Positions 40,701-50,160 of a stretch of 64,000 nt of DNA are shown here, one piece after another. The translations under genes were made by a program, and so were the position numbers. Numbering within the stretch: position 1 is the first letter of the stretch; each line of letters opens with the position of its first letter. Under the pieces are notes generated by a model. That model did no database searches, was not told the DNA's origin, and saw nothing but the letters and a program-made list of their open reading frames with translations. Location of the stretch: NCBI GenBank assembly GCA_015698045.1, contig BLAL01000014.1, forward strand, positions 124,001 through 188,000, given 5' to 3'. The stretch comes from Rhizophagus clarus. Its lineage: Eukaryota > Glomeromycota > Glomeromycetes > Glomerales > Glomeraceae.

Positions 40701-40953
40701 TACATTAGCGTTAGTTAAATGGTACAGGCCTGTTCAAGATCACAGGACAAGATATTTTTGTCAAGTAGATGACGACATAAAATCATGTAATGTAGAATTA
40801 TGGACAGATGAGTTTTATGATATGAGACGAGATAGTATTATACCGATACATCATATATTAGGAAAATTTATAAGATGTAATTTTAAAATTGGAACGAGAA
40901 AGATAAAAGAATATATGGCTGTGATTCCTTTAAATAAAAAAATTTCGTTTTAA
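37717..40953 (+). pseudogene. CACTA (tnp2-type) transposase, broken
   Basis: Encodes most of a tnp2-family transposase, the cut-and-paste enzyme of CACTA/EnSpm elements. From ATG 37717: a zinc-cluster-like start (VHCFCKECNGKLVDP ... H); a long acidic linker; PFINSQYSVGVVYAVICNLP and NGHFIRGAIIGCASDVPATR in the catalytic fold; a CYRC zinc pair; and the family hallmark VVDPMHCLFLGVAKWIV (about 39,525-39,575). After an intron (40036-40108, GTATGT...TTTAG) comes a C-terminal region ending at 40953, with RCNFKIGT and a WYRPV motif. TGA stops lie at 38665, 38827 and 39040, probably former Trp or Arg codons. A frameshift lies near 39,925, where the frame continues as LHICECTFDYKPLSSFW. With four breaks it is inactive, but length and domain order are otherwise complete, so decay is moderate. 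Element ends were not identified. Confidence 0.88.
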
Positions 40954-41184
40954 AAACTTTATATAATATAAAATGAATTATATGTAAAATCGGAATGGCA
41001 AATTTCAATTTTAGCATTTGTATTTGATTAAATTATAACTATCATTTTTTTTGGCACAAGAATAACGATAAAGGTTACATATACCGTAATTAATTCTAAC
41101 CACATGAGAAAATCAGATAATTCAGATACCTAGAGATCTTATTTTAAGCTAGTAAAGTCGTATTGCAAATTGGTTTTTCTTATA
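40954..41184. other. Spacer between transposase and TIR element
   Basis: AT-rich; nothing recognised. Confidence 0.4.
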
Positions 41185-41759
41185 TGGGGTCTTTGCAATA
41201 GAAAGGTACGAAACTCAAAAAAAAATAAAAATTTAATTAATATTAAATTTACACTTATTTTAGTATAACATATCGGCGGATTTATTTCATCATCCAAATA
41301 TATTAAATTTTGTTATACAATGTATTATAAAAGTTAAAGATATGCAATATAATAATCCAAAAAAAAGTGCGTACAATTTTAAAAAATGCAATTTAGGACG
41401 ATTTTAATTTTGGCCAGAATTAACATAATTTTGGCTAGATTTAACATAATTTTGGCTAGATTTAATATACCGTAACTGGTAATATGATAGTAATGATATT
41501 TAGTCAAACAAAAAAGAAAAAAACTTTAACGTTACAATCTATAAAATCTATAATTACAAAGACAATTTCACATTTAATAATTTGTTGAATAATAATTAAT
41601 ATCACTATAAAAGAAAATTGTATGAAAGAAATTATATTTTAATCAAAAGAAAAAAAATTACACCACAATGTATATATGATTTTATAAAAAAATTGAACCA
41701 CAATTGCACAATTTTAACTGTAATATTAATGCTATAGTTCTGTACTAATTGCAAATGCA

Positions 41760-42350
41760 CTGCAATATATAAGAATGAAAAATACAGTAAGAAAGGATGA
41801 CAGAAGAATAAAGGAAAAAAGAAATAAATGAAAATGGATGAAGGGAAGCAAAGATAATCAAAGAGAAATGAAGAAGGAACAAAAAAGATAAAGGATAGTA
41901 AAAAGGAATGAATGAAACAAAAAAAGAATAAAAATGAATGAGAAAACAAAAGGGAAATGAAAAGGAATAAAGAGAATGAAAAAAAAATAAAAGAAACAAA
42001 GATGGAATTAAAAGGAATGAAAGAAACAAATAGCGAATGAAAAAAAAACAGGGGGAATAAAAGAGAATGAAAGGAAGCAAAGGAGGAATGAAAATCAATA
42101 AAGGGAATGAAAAAAAAGCAACAAAAGAAGCCAAAGAGTAATGAGAGAAATAAAAAAAGCAATGAAAGAAATCAAAGATCAATGAAAGAAATGGAAAAAG
42201 CAATGAAAGAAACCAAAGATAAATTAAAGAAATGAAAAAAAGCAACGAAAGAAACCATGAAAATAAGAGAAATAAAAAAATGAAAGAAAAGCCAGAACAC
42301 CCACCCATAGAAAAAAGAAAAAGAAAACGGTTAATATCATCTTAAAAAAA
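41760..42350. repeat. Purine-rich GAATGAAAG tract
   Basis: Almost pure A/G on the + strand, made of variants of GAATGAAAGAAACAAAG. The minus strand therefore stays open as a long Phe/Leu/Ser-rich hydrophobic frame, most likely by composition alone. It directly follows the minus-strand mini-exons and could be transcribed with them. Confidence 0.8.
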
Positions 42351-42388
42351 AAATAAAATAACAAGAGAAAGAGACGTAAAAGACTTAC

Positions 42389-42640
42389 TTGAATTTTCAC
42401 TCAAATGATACACATCTAAAAAAGACAGAAAGTTTAGTAAAAGAACAAGGGAAAGAATGAAAAGAAAACAAAAAAAAGAATTAAAACTCACCTTGAATTT
42501 CCACTGAAATGGAATTAAAAACAGCCGCACCTAAAAAAAAAGAACAAGTTAATAAGAGAAAAAGAAAAAAGAATAAAAGCAAAAAAAAAAAACTTACCTG
42601 TTACAGCACTTAATCCCAAAGCTAAAGGTGACGCCGTTAA
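42389..42640 (-). CDS. Chain of three phase-matched mini-exons (partial gene)
   Basis: Three short exons with strong splice signals follow one another on the minus strand. They are 42640-42598 (TTTAG before, GTAAGT after), 42530-42492 (TTTTAG before, GTGAGT after) and 42415-42389 (CTAAAA-complement acceptor TTTTAG before, GTAAGT after). Both junctions are phase 1 and join into one uninterrupted frame: LTASPLALGLSAVTG, then AAVFNSISVEIQ, then DVYHLSENS. An acceptor (TTTTAAG) before 42,316 would lead into the purine-rich tract. I do not recognise the protein. No start is visible; a decayed relative of the first exon lies upstream at about 42,858-42,905, suggesting exon duplication. It could be a captured host gene piece inside the TIR element. 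Confidence 0.5.
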
Positions 42641-42644
42641 CTAA

Positions 42645-42706
42645 AGAATTAAAAAAAATGATTTTTTTATTTTAAAAAAAAATGATAAAAAAAAAGATGA
42701 TTATTT

Positions 42707-42739
<33 letters not shown>

Positions 42740-42860
42740 TGATTATTTATTTTAAAAAAAAAATGTTAAAAAAAAAAAAAGATTTTTTATTTTAAAAAAA
42801 AATGATAAAAAAAAAAATGATTATTTATTTTAAAAAAAAAATGTTAAAAAAAATTTCCTT
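42645..42860. repeat. Poly-A / ATGATTTTTTATTTT repeats
   Basis: Five or so irregular units of about 45 bp, made of an A run, ATGATTATTTATTTT and another A run. This is slippage-type low complexity. Confidence 0.8.
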
Positions 42861-43329
42861 CCGCTACAGTAGCTTAAGTCTGAACAAAACTACTAGCGTT
42901 AATTATCTATAACATAAAAGGTAATATCGCTTACCATTTACGATAAGCTTATCTCATGAGTTGATATAAAAAAGGGATATATGCAGTTTTTGAACCGGTA
43001 TAACCGGTATTATGATCCGATTATTTAGGTAAACAAGTGGTAAACGCGTAAAAAAAAAAAAAAAATATAGCGCCTCTGGGCTCTGGCAGTTTTTTCATCA
43101 GCGATAATGTTTATTTGTTTATTAGGTAATCTATTTTATTTGTTTCTCTTCATTCACTTTTTAAAACTTTAATTTTAATTCTTTTATTTCAATTTTAATT
43201 GATCAAATAAAATTAAATAAAAAAAAAATTCAACACTATAACGAATTATTCGGTATAAAGGCCCCACATGTGACTTGCTGATCTAATCAGATAATCCGAA
43301 TATCCGATCTTGAAAAAAAAATTTTTTTT

Positions 43330-45525
43330 TTTTGTGATGTTGCCGGACGAAAAGCACGACCGGACTATTGGAATTAAGGTAAGGGAGGGTTGGAGTGGTG
43401 TTTTTCGGTTTTTTTTTTTTATTTAATTAATTATTCTTTTTTTCTTTTTTCTTTTTTCTTTTTTGTAGTGTTGCTGGACGAAAAGCACGACCGGACTATT
43501 GGAATTAAGGTAAGGGAGGGTTAGGGACTTAGGGTGGTGTTTTTCGGGTTTTTTTTTTATTTAATTAATTATTCTTTTTTTCTTTTTTCTTTTTTCTTTT
43601 TTGTAGTGTTGCCGGACGAAAAGCACGACCGGACTATTGGAATTAAGGTAAGGGAGGGTTGGGGTGGTGTTTTTCGGGTTTTTTTTTATTTAATTAATTA
43701 TTTTTTTTTTCTTTTTTCTTTTTTGTAGTGTTGCCGGACGAAAAGTACGACCGGACTATTGGAATTAAGGTAAGGGAGGGTTGGGGTGGTGTTTTTCGGT
43801 TTTTTTTTATTTAATTAATTATTTTTTTTTTTCTTTTTTGTAGTGTTGCCAGACGAAAAGCACGACCGGACTATTGGAATTAAGGTAAGGGAGGGTTAGG
43901 GTGGTGTTTTTCGGTTTTTTTTTTATTTAATTAATTAATTATTTTTTTTTTTTCTTTTTTGTAGTGTTGCCGGACGAAAAGTACGACCGGACTATTGGAA
44001 TTAAGGTAAGGGAGGGTTGGGGTGGTGTTTTTCGGGTTTTTTTTTTATTTAATTAATTATTTTTTTTTTCTTTTTTCTTTTTTGTAGTGTTGCCGGACGA
44101 AAAGTACGACCGGACTATTGGAATTAAGGTAAGGAAGGGTTGGGGTGGTGTTTTTCGGGTTTTTTTTTATTTAATTAACTATTTTTTTTTTCTTTTTTCT
44201 TTTTTGTAGTGTTGCCGGACGAAAAGTACGACCGGACTATTGGAATTAAGTAAGGTAAGGGAGGGTTAGGGTGGTGTTTTTCGGTTTTTTTTTAATTAAT
44301 TAATTAATTATTATTATTTTTTCTTTTTTGTAGTGTTGCCGGACGAAAAGCACGACCGGACTATTGGAATTAAGTAAGGTAAGGGAGGGTTGGGGTGGTG
44401 TTTTTCGTTGGTTTTTTTATTTAATTAATTAATTAGTAATTTTTTTTTTTCTTTTTTGTAGTGTTGCCGGACGAAAAGCACGACCGGACTATTGGAATTA
44501 AGGTAAGGGAGGGTTGGGGTGGTGTTTTTCGGGGTTTTTTTTTTATTTAATTAACTATTTTTTTTTTCTTTTTTCTTTTTTGTAGTGTTGCCGGACGAAA
44601 AGACTTTTGGAATTAAGGACAATTAAGGTAAGGAAGTGTTGGGGAGATGCTTTTCGTTGTTGTTTTTTTATTTAATTAATTAATTATTATTATTATTTTT
44701 TCTTTTTTGTAGTGTTGCCAGACGAAAAGTACGACCGGACTATTGGAATTAAGTAAGGTAAGGGAGGGTTGGGGTGGTGTTTTTCGTTGGTTTTTTTATT
44801 TAATTAATTAATTAGTAATTTTTTTTTTTCTTTTTTGTAGTGTTGCCGGACGAAAAGCACGACCGGACTATTGGAATTAAGGTAAGGGAGGGTTGGGGTG
44901 AATTTTTTCGTTGTTTTTTTTTAATTAATTAATTATTTATTTATTTTTTTTTTTTTTTTCTTTTTTGTAGTGTTGCCGGACGAAAAGCACGACCGGACTA
45001 TTGGAATTAAGGTAAGAGAGGGTTGGGGTGGTGTTTTTCGGGTTTTTTTTTATTTAATTAACTATTTTTTTTTTCTTTTTTCTTTTTTGTAGTGTTGCCG
45101 GACGAAAAGCACGACCGGACTATTGGAATTAAGTAAGGTAAGGGAGGGTTAGGGTGGTGTTTTTCAGTTTTTTTTTATTTAATTAATTAATTATTATTAT
45201 TTTTTCTTTTTTGTAGTGTTGCCGGACGAAAAGTATGACCGGACTATTGGAATTAAGTAAGGTAAGGGAGGGTTGGGGTGGTGTTTTTCGTTGGTTTTTT
45301 TATTTAATTAATTAATTAGTAATTTTTTTTTTTCTTTTTTGTAGTGTTGCCAGACGAAAAGCACGACCGGACTATTAGAATTAAGGTAAGGGAGGGTTGG
45401 GGTGAATTTTTTCGTTGTTTTTTTTAATTAATTAATTAATTATTTATTTTTTTTTTTTTTTTCTTTTTTGTAGTGTTGCCGGACGAAAAGCACGACCGGA
45501 CTTTTGGAATTAAGGACAATTGAGG
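43330..45525 (+). repeat. 18-unit array of exon-intron-like modules (about 126 bp each)
   Basis: Each unit has a conserved GC-rich block beginning TGTTGCCGGACGAAAAGCAC and ending TTGGAATTAAG (41 nt). Then come a donor-like GTAAGG, the G runs GGGAGGGTTGGGGTGG, TTTTTCGG, an AT-rich TTTAATTAATTA stretch, a long polypyrimidine tract and TTTTTTGTAG. Block starts are near 43342, 43470, 43610, 43729, 43846, 43968, 44092, 44214, 44338, 44466, 44588 (internally deleted), 44716, 44846, 44976, 45096, 45220, 45350 and 45478. Five units carry an extra TAAG before the donor, making the block 45 nt. In the best frame the block reads LPDEKHDRTIGIK, with H/Y variation. The last copy lacks a donor and runs on in that frame, with a stop shortly after, into GQEYMVKEITAFARLCD. 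Units 12-13 and 16-17 are near copies about 504 bp apart, so the array grew in multi-unit blocks. Confidence 0.92.
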
Positions 45526-45690
45526 TCAAGAGTATATGGTCAAGGAGATTACGGCATTCGCAAGGCTCTGTGACAACGATCATCTATCTAAAAGTCAAAG
45601 TTTTCGTACTGGTGGATTTAAATATCACGAGATTTCAATGTCGGTTAAGTGATTTCCCTAAGAGGAGCCTGCATGAGTTTTAAAATCATT
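45526..45690 (+). pseudogene. Possible terminal exon downstream of the exon-like array
   Basis: The frame of the last LPDEKHDRT block continues as DN, a stop, then GQEYMVKEITAFARLCDNDH and on to HEISMSV before another stop near 45,648. Residue composition is protein-like, unlike the surrounding DNA, and the stops are TGA. This suggests the array expanded from an internal exon of a gene whose last exon lies here. I do not recognise the protein. A second frame is also open for over 50 codons, so the call is tentative. Confidence 0.35.
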
Positions 45691-46273
45691 GTTAGTTTTA
45701 AAATCATCATCGGTAAATGATACAAAGGAAGATTCTTTGTCTCCATATTTTAAAAACAAAATTTTTAAAATTAAAAATTAATAAAAGATAATGAAAATTT
45801 TGGTTATTTCTTTATTTTCAAAATTCTTTAAATATTATAGCAAATTCATATGAAACCTGGTTATTCTTACTGCCTTATTTAATTATTTTACATCATGAAA
45901 AAGCTTTTGGAGAATAAATAATACCATTAACAACTGCAAATAACTACTATTGTATTCACAAAACTTTTATTTGCAACTGGTGTAAAAAGTGATGGGTTCT
46001 TAAAATAGTTGATGGGTTATAAAAAGTCGTTATTACTTTAATTTTTAAGTACGAGTTGTAAAAAATTTTTTTATTTTCTGATTATTCTACATAAGATTGA
46101 TAAGATGAATGTGTAACACAATCGTATTTTGCACTGTTTACTAATTTTTTATTAAAAATTCTTAATTTAAGCTAATTCCAAGGATCGGCGCATATGAAAA
46201 ACATAATTAGCATATAAAGTAAATTTAAAAATTTTTTTTGAGTTTCATACCTTTCTATTGCAAAGACCCCATA

Positions 46274-46861
46274 TGATTGAAATAGTGTTATTACGGCATT
46301 ACAATACAAGCACCATACTCTGTGATTAATAATTCTAATCGTGTAATAATTTTTGATATTAAATATTACATAAAGTATAAAACAATTATTAAAGAAAAAA
46401 TTAACAAGAATAAATCTGGTAGATCAGTTGTAGATCAAATACGTTATTTTTTTGGAACTTTTCTTTCATGCTAAAGTGGCTGTATTGTTACTATATCTGG
46501 CATATCGGCAGGTAACCACCGCTTATGAATGGGCTTATCCATCATGTATATTGTTTATATTAGGTAGCATTGCAGGGTGTAAAAAATTTTCTTGTATGTT
46601 ATATTTTCTTGTGAGAAAAAAAATATGAATTTATATATAGAGGGTCTTAGTTTCTCTCATAAAATAACACTTTATTACCACGTAATTTTATAAATCATCA
46701 TCACTTCATTTTCTTGCGTAAAGTTTTTATATTTTATTTCTTTTTTGTTTTTCGTCCCCTAGACATACAATATCTGCTCACGTCCCCTATTATAAATAAT
46801 AACGAAAGATTTCAAAGGAGTACACGTTCACGTCCCTATTCTAAATAACAACGAAAGACCT
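46274..46861. other. Spacer after the TIR element
   Basis: No gene. A short phrase ACGTCCC(CT)ATTNTAAATAA with AACGAAAGA repeats twice at 46,783-46,858, just before the zinc-knuckle frame. Confidence 0.4.
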
Positions 46862-47423
46862 TTGGCATACCAAAGAAGTATACTCACAGCTTTCGGTATA
46901 CCAATTAACGAGCATATAATGATTACAGTTATCGATAAAGATAAAGATAAAGATAAAGATAAAGATAAAGATAAAGATAGTGATGTTGAAGATTTCGAAC
47001 TTATTAATTGTAATAGAGCAGGGATTTCTTACGGAAAGCTAAAACAACTCCACAATATATCAATGTTACCTTTGAGTAACGTAACAAAAATTATTCCCTA
47101 CCTCTCACTATCAACATCTTCTTCATCGGTATCGCCAAGAATTTTGTATTCTTCAAAGGATGTGTTAATATCTGTTACAAATAACAATTGGATAATTCCA
47201 TACAATCAATATAAAGAGGCCTGTAAAATTTGTAAGTATTTTAGCCATTCTGTAAAAAATTGCCCCAATTTAAAATCGCAGTATCGATGGGGTAATTATT
47301 GTTTACAGTGTTAGAAGTCCAGACATAATATCAGCGAATGTAAAAATGAACCAGAGGTCATGCCGTTCAACGAAGAATTTCGTTCTCCGGAAGAGATTGT
47401 AAATTTTTTGATTTATAAATAGT
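46862..47423 (+). pseudogene. Zinc-knuckle-like coding fossil of unknown element or gene
   Basis: A short coding stretch with an Asp-Lys dipeptide run (from a GATAAA repeat at about 46,935-46,978). A Cys/His cluster near its end resembles one or two CCHC zinc knuckles (CKICKYFSHSVKNC). Knuckles of this type occur in Gag-like proteins, in LINE ORF1 proteins and in host RNA-binding proteins. I cannot tell which. It looks broken, with about one break, and no LTR, reverse transcriptase or integrase is visible around it. Confidence 0.4.
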
Positions 47424-47575
47424 TAATTTTTTTTTTTTAAAAAAAAAATTAGTTTTTTTTTTTTTTTAGAAAAATTAGTTTAATTTTTTTTTTAGAAAAA
47501 TTAGTTTAATTTTTTTTTTAGAAAAATTAGTTTAATTTTTTTTTTTAGTTTAATTTTTTTTTTTTCTCTTACGAA
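47424..47575. repeat. TTTTAGAAAAATTAGTTTAA repeats
   Basis: Four to five copies of a unit of about 27 bp made of a T run and AGAAAAATTAGTTTAA. It is followed by a GC-richer hairpin at about 47,608-47,650 (GAAAGTT ... AACTTTC) of unknown role. Confidence 0.85.
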
Positions 47576-48039
47576 ATTTACCATGGGTTGCTGGTAGCAG
47601 TGGTGAATTTTGAAAGTTTATCTGGGCCGTAGTGGCAGGATGAACTTTCTTTTTTGTTGTATGAAATATTTTTCAATTTTTTACATTCCTAATAAAGAGT
47701 TAACGGACATTTTTTGAATATTATCTTGAATGCCAAATTGATATGATGATAATGTTAATTAAATTCATATTGCAGAAAATATAAAAAAAGGCTGTTTAAA
47801 AATTTAAGGTTTCTGTTAAGATTGTTTGTTTCTTTACTATAAAAATGCAGATCAATAAATTACTTTCTAAAAAATTTCAGTTCAGTAAAATTATTAATTT
47901 GTATAATAAATTCCTTTTATTCAGCAATAAATTTTGAAGTTCAAATAATTTTGACTTTTAATTTTAATTTATAAATATCCAGCATGTTCAAAGCACACCT
48001 TAGCAAAATTTTTGCCAATTGTCATAAAAGGTAAAAATT

Positions 48040-48535
48040 GGCTGCTAAAATCAGTTTTTCTGACTGTTAAATCGGAATATAACAAAAATTGGTAATAAGC
48101 AAAATTCGGCATGTCTTATATTGAAATTGGCAAGGCTATTTTAAATAGAGTAAAATCCGATTTTTTTTTCATTTGGCCTGTGTAAAAATCGGCCACTAAA
48201 TTCAGCATTTCTGATTTTTAAATCGGAATATAACAAAAATTGGCAAAAATAGAGATGGCTATACTAAAATAAGCAAAATTCGGTATGTCCTATATTGAAA
48301 TTGGCAAGGCTATTTTAAATAGAGTAAAATCCGATTTTTTTTTCATTTGACCTGTGTAAAAATCGGCCACTAAATTCGGCATTTCTGATTTTTAAATCGG
48401 AATATAACAAAAATCGGCAAAAATAGAGATGGCTATACTAAAATAAGCAAAATTCGGCATGTCCTATATTGAAATTGGTAAGGCTATTTTAAATAGAGTA
48501 AAATCTGATTTTTTTTCATTTGACCTGTGTTCATA
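48040..48535. repeat. 174-bp tandem repeat, about 2.7 copies
   Basis: The unit contains AAGCAAAATTCGGCATGTCC, TATATTGAAATTGGCAAGGC, AGAGTAAAATCCGATTTTTT and AAAAATCGGCCACTAAATTC. The right edge TTTGACCTGTGT has an inverted relative near 30,545. It is probably part of a non-autonomous element. Confidence 0.85.
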
Positions 48536-48879
48536 AAAAAAAATTATTTCTCATTAGTATATTAAATGGAAAAGAAACAAAAGATTTCAAATTATTAATA
48601 AAAAATATTCTTACGTGAGTATACTGTGGTAAAAAGTGTGGAAAAAATGTACTTACGTGCGTATATAAAAAAAATCTAATCTCGAATAAAAAAAAAGAGT
48701 CATATCTAGATTACCCCGTATAAATAATTTTGAATTGTGTGATGCGTGATTCATCTGCAGCACCTGTGTGGTGACTGACTCGCAATAAATGAATTACTTT
48801 ATTGTAGATCAATATTTTATTCGTTATAACATTATGCAGCATAGCTAAAGTTACCAGCCGAAATGGTAAAGGTCAATGC

Positions 48880-49235
48880 TGAAATGTCAAAATTAAAATC
48901 TGTCAAAATGCCAAAATGCTGAAATAATTTCGACATGTAGAAATTATTGAAATGTCAAAATAGTCAGAATTATCGAAATAATTTTGACATGTCAAATTGA
49001 CGAAATTGTTGAAATGTACAAACTGTATAAAATTAATTTCGACATGTCAAAATTTTTAGAATTGTCGAATTGACGAAATTGTCGAAATGTACAAACTGTA
49101 CGAACATCAGGAAATTAAACACGGCATAATGTTCTGTAAGTTTATGGTTTTTCGCAACCTTACGCATTTTTACGACGTAATATTCCGTATATTTTACGGG
49201 ATCTATAAACCTACGTAAAAATATGCCGAAATATA
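48880..49235. repeat. Short GTCGAAAT / GTCAAAAT repeats
   Basis: Irregular repeats of ATTGTCGAAATG, AATTTCGACATGTCAAAAT and similar. They lead into the 51-bp array, with which they share TTCGACCATAATGTTCTGTA-like pieces. Confidence 0.7.
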
Positions 49236-49998
49236 TCATGAAATTACGTGCTCGTAAGTATATGAAACATTTCGACCATAATGTTCTGTAGCATTACGTG
49301 CTTGTAAGTATTATGAAACATTTCGACCATAATGTTCTGTAGCATTACGTGCTTGTAAGTATTACGAAACATTTTGACCATAATGTTCTGTAGCATTACG
49401 TGCTCGTAAGCATTATGAAACATTACGGTCAAAATGTTCTGTAGCATTACGTGCTCGTAAGTATTACAAAACATTTCGACCATAATGTTCCATAGCATTA
49501 CGTGCTTGTAAGTATTACGAAACATTTCGACCATAATGTTCTGTAGCATTACGTGCTTGTAAGTATTACGAAATATTTTGACCATAATGTTCCATAGCAT
49601 TACGTGCTCGTAAGCATTACGAAACATTACGGTCAAAATGTTCTGTAGCATTACGTGCTCGTAAGTATTATGAAATATTTCGACCATAATGTTCTGTAGC
49701 ATTACGTGCTCGTAAGTATTACAGAACCTTACGATCGAAATGTTCTGTAGCATTACGTGCTTGTAAGTAATACGAAACATTTCGACCATAATGTTCTGTA
49801 GCATTACGTGCTCGTAAGCATTACGAAACATTACGGTCAAAATGTTCCGTAGCATTACGTGCTCGTAAGCATTATGAAACATTACGGTCAAAATGTTCTG
49901 TAGCATTACGTGCTCGTAAGTATTACGGAACATTACGATCGAAATGTTCCGTAGCATTACGTGCTCGTAAGTATTACGAAACATTACGGTCGAAATGT
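49236..49998. repeat. 51-bp minisatellite, about 15 copies
   Basis: The unit is CATTACGTGCTCGTAAGTAT, TACGAAACATTTCGACCATA and ATGTTCTGTAG. Because 51 is a multiple of three, one minus-strand frame stays open for 246 codons, reading MFRNTYEHVMLQNIMVE over and over. There is no splice site, start context or unique sequence to show it is translated, and the frame is open at each end only as far as the array goes. I treat it as a repeat rather than a gene. Confidence 0.92.
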
Positions 49999-50004
49999 TG
50001 AAAT

Positions 50005-50160
50005 ATCATATTAACGTTACCAAAGTATTATAACATTTATTTGACATCATAACTATATCGTAGAAATATCATATTAATATCGAATTAACATCGCTAAAGT
50101 ATTATAACATTTATTTGATATCATCAATAACTATATCGTAGTAATTTCATAAATTACATC
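50005..50160. repeat. Direct duplication of about 85 bp
   Basis: The block AAATATCATATTAA ... AAAGTATTATAACATTTATT ... AACTATATCGTAG occurs twice, with small differences. Confidence 0.75.

Larger units (their letters stand above)
41185..46271. mobile_element. 5.1-kb element with 40-bp terminal inverted repeats and TA borders
   Basis: The left end starts TGGGGTCTTTGCAATAG and runs on through AAAGGTACGAAACTC. The right end is its inverted copy, with one mismatch in about 40 bp. Both ends are bordered by TA (41183-41184 and 46272-46273), which fits a TA-targeting family such as Tc1/mariner. Because the border reads ATAT, a 4-bp duplication cannot be excluded. No transposase is recognised. The cargo is a purine-rich tract, a chain of minus-strand mini-exons, poly-A-rich repeats and an 18-unit exon-intron-like array. 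Length is large for a non-autonomous element of this kind, probably because of internal amplification. The near-perfect ends suggest it moved fairly recently. Confidence 0.8.

Noticed and set aside
41632-42308. Long hydrophobic minus-strand frames rich in Phe, Leu and Ser
   Set aside because: They are the translation of an almost pure A/G tract; openness follows from composition and there is no unique sequence.
43330-45525. Array as CACTA subterminal repeats, because each unit contains TAGTG
   Set aside because: The TAGTG is explained by the TAG acceptor joined to TGTTGCC, the unit has full splice architecture, and no CACTA end lies near.
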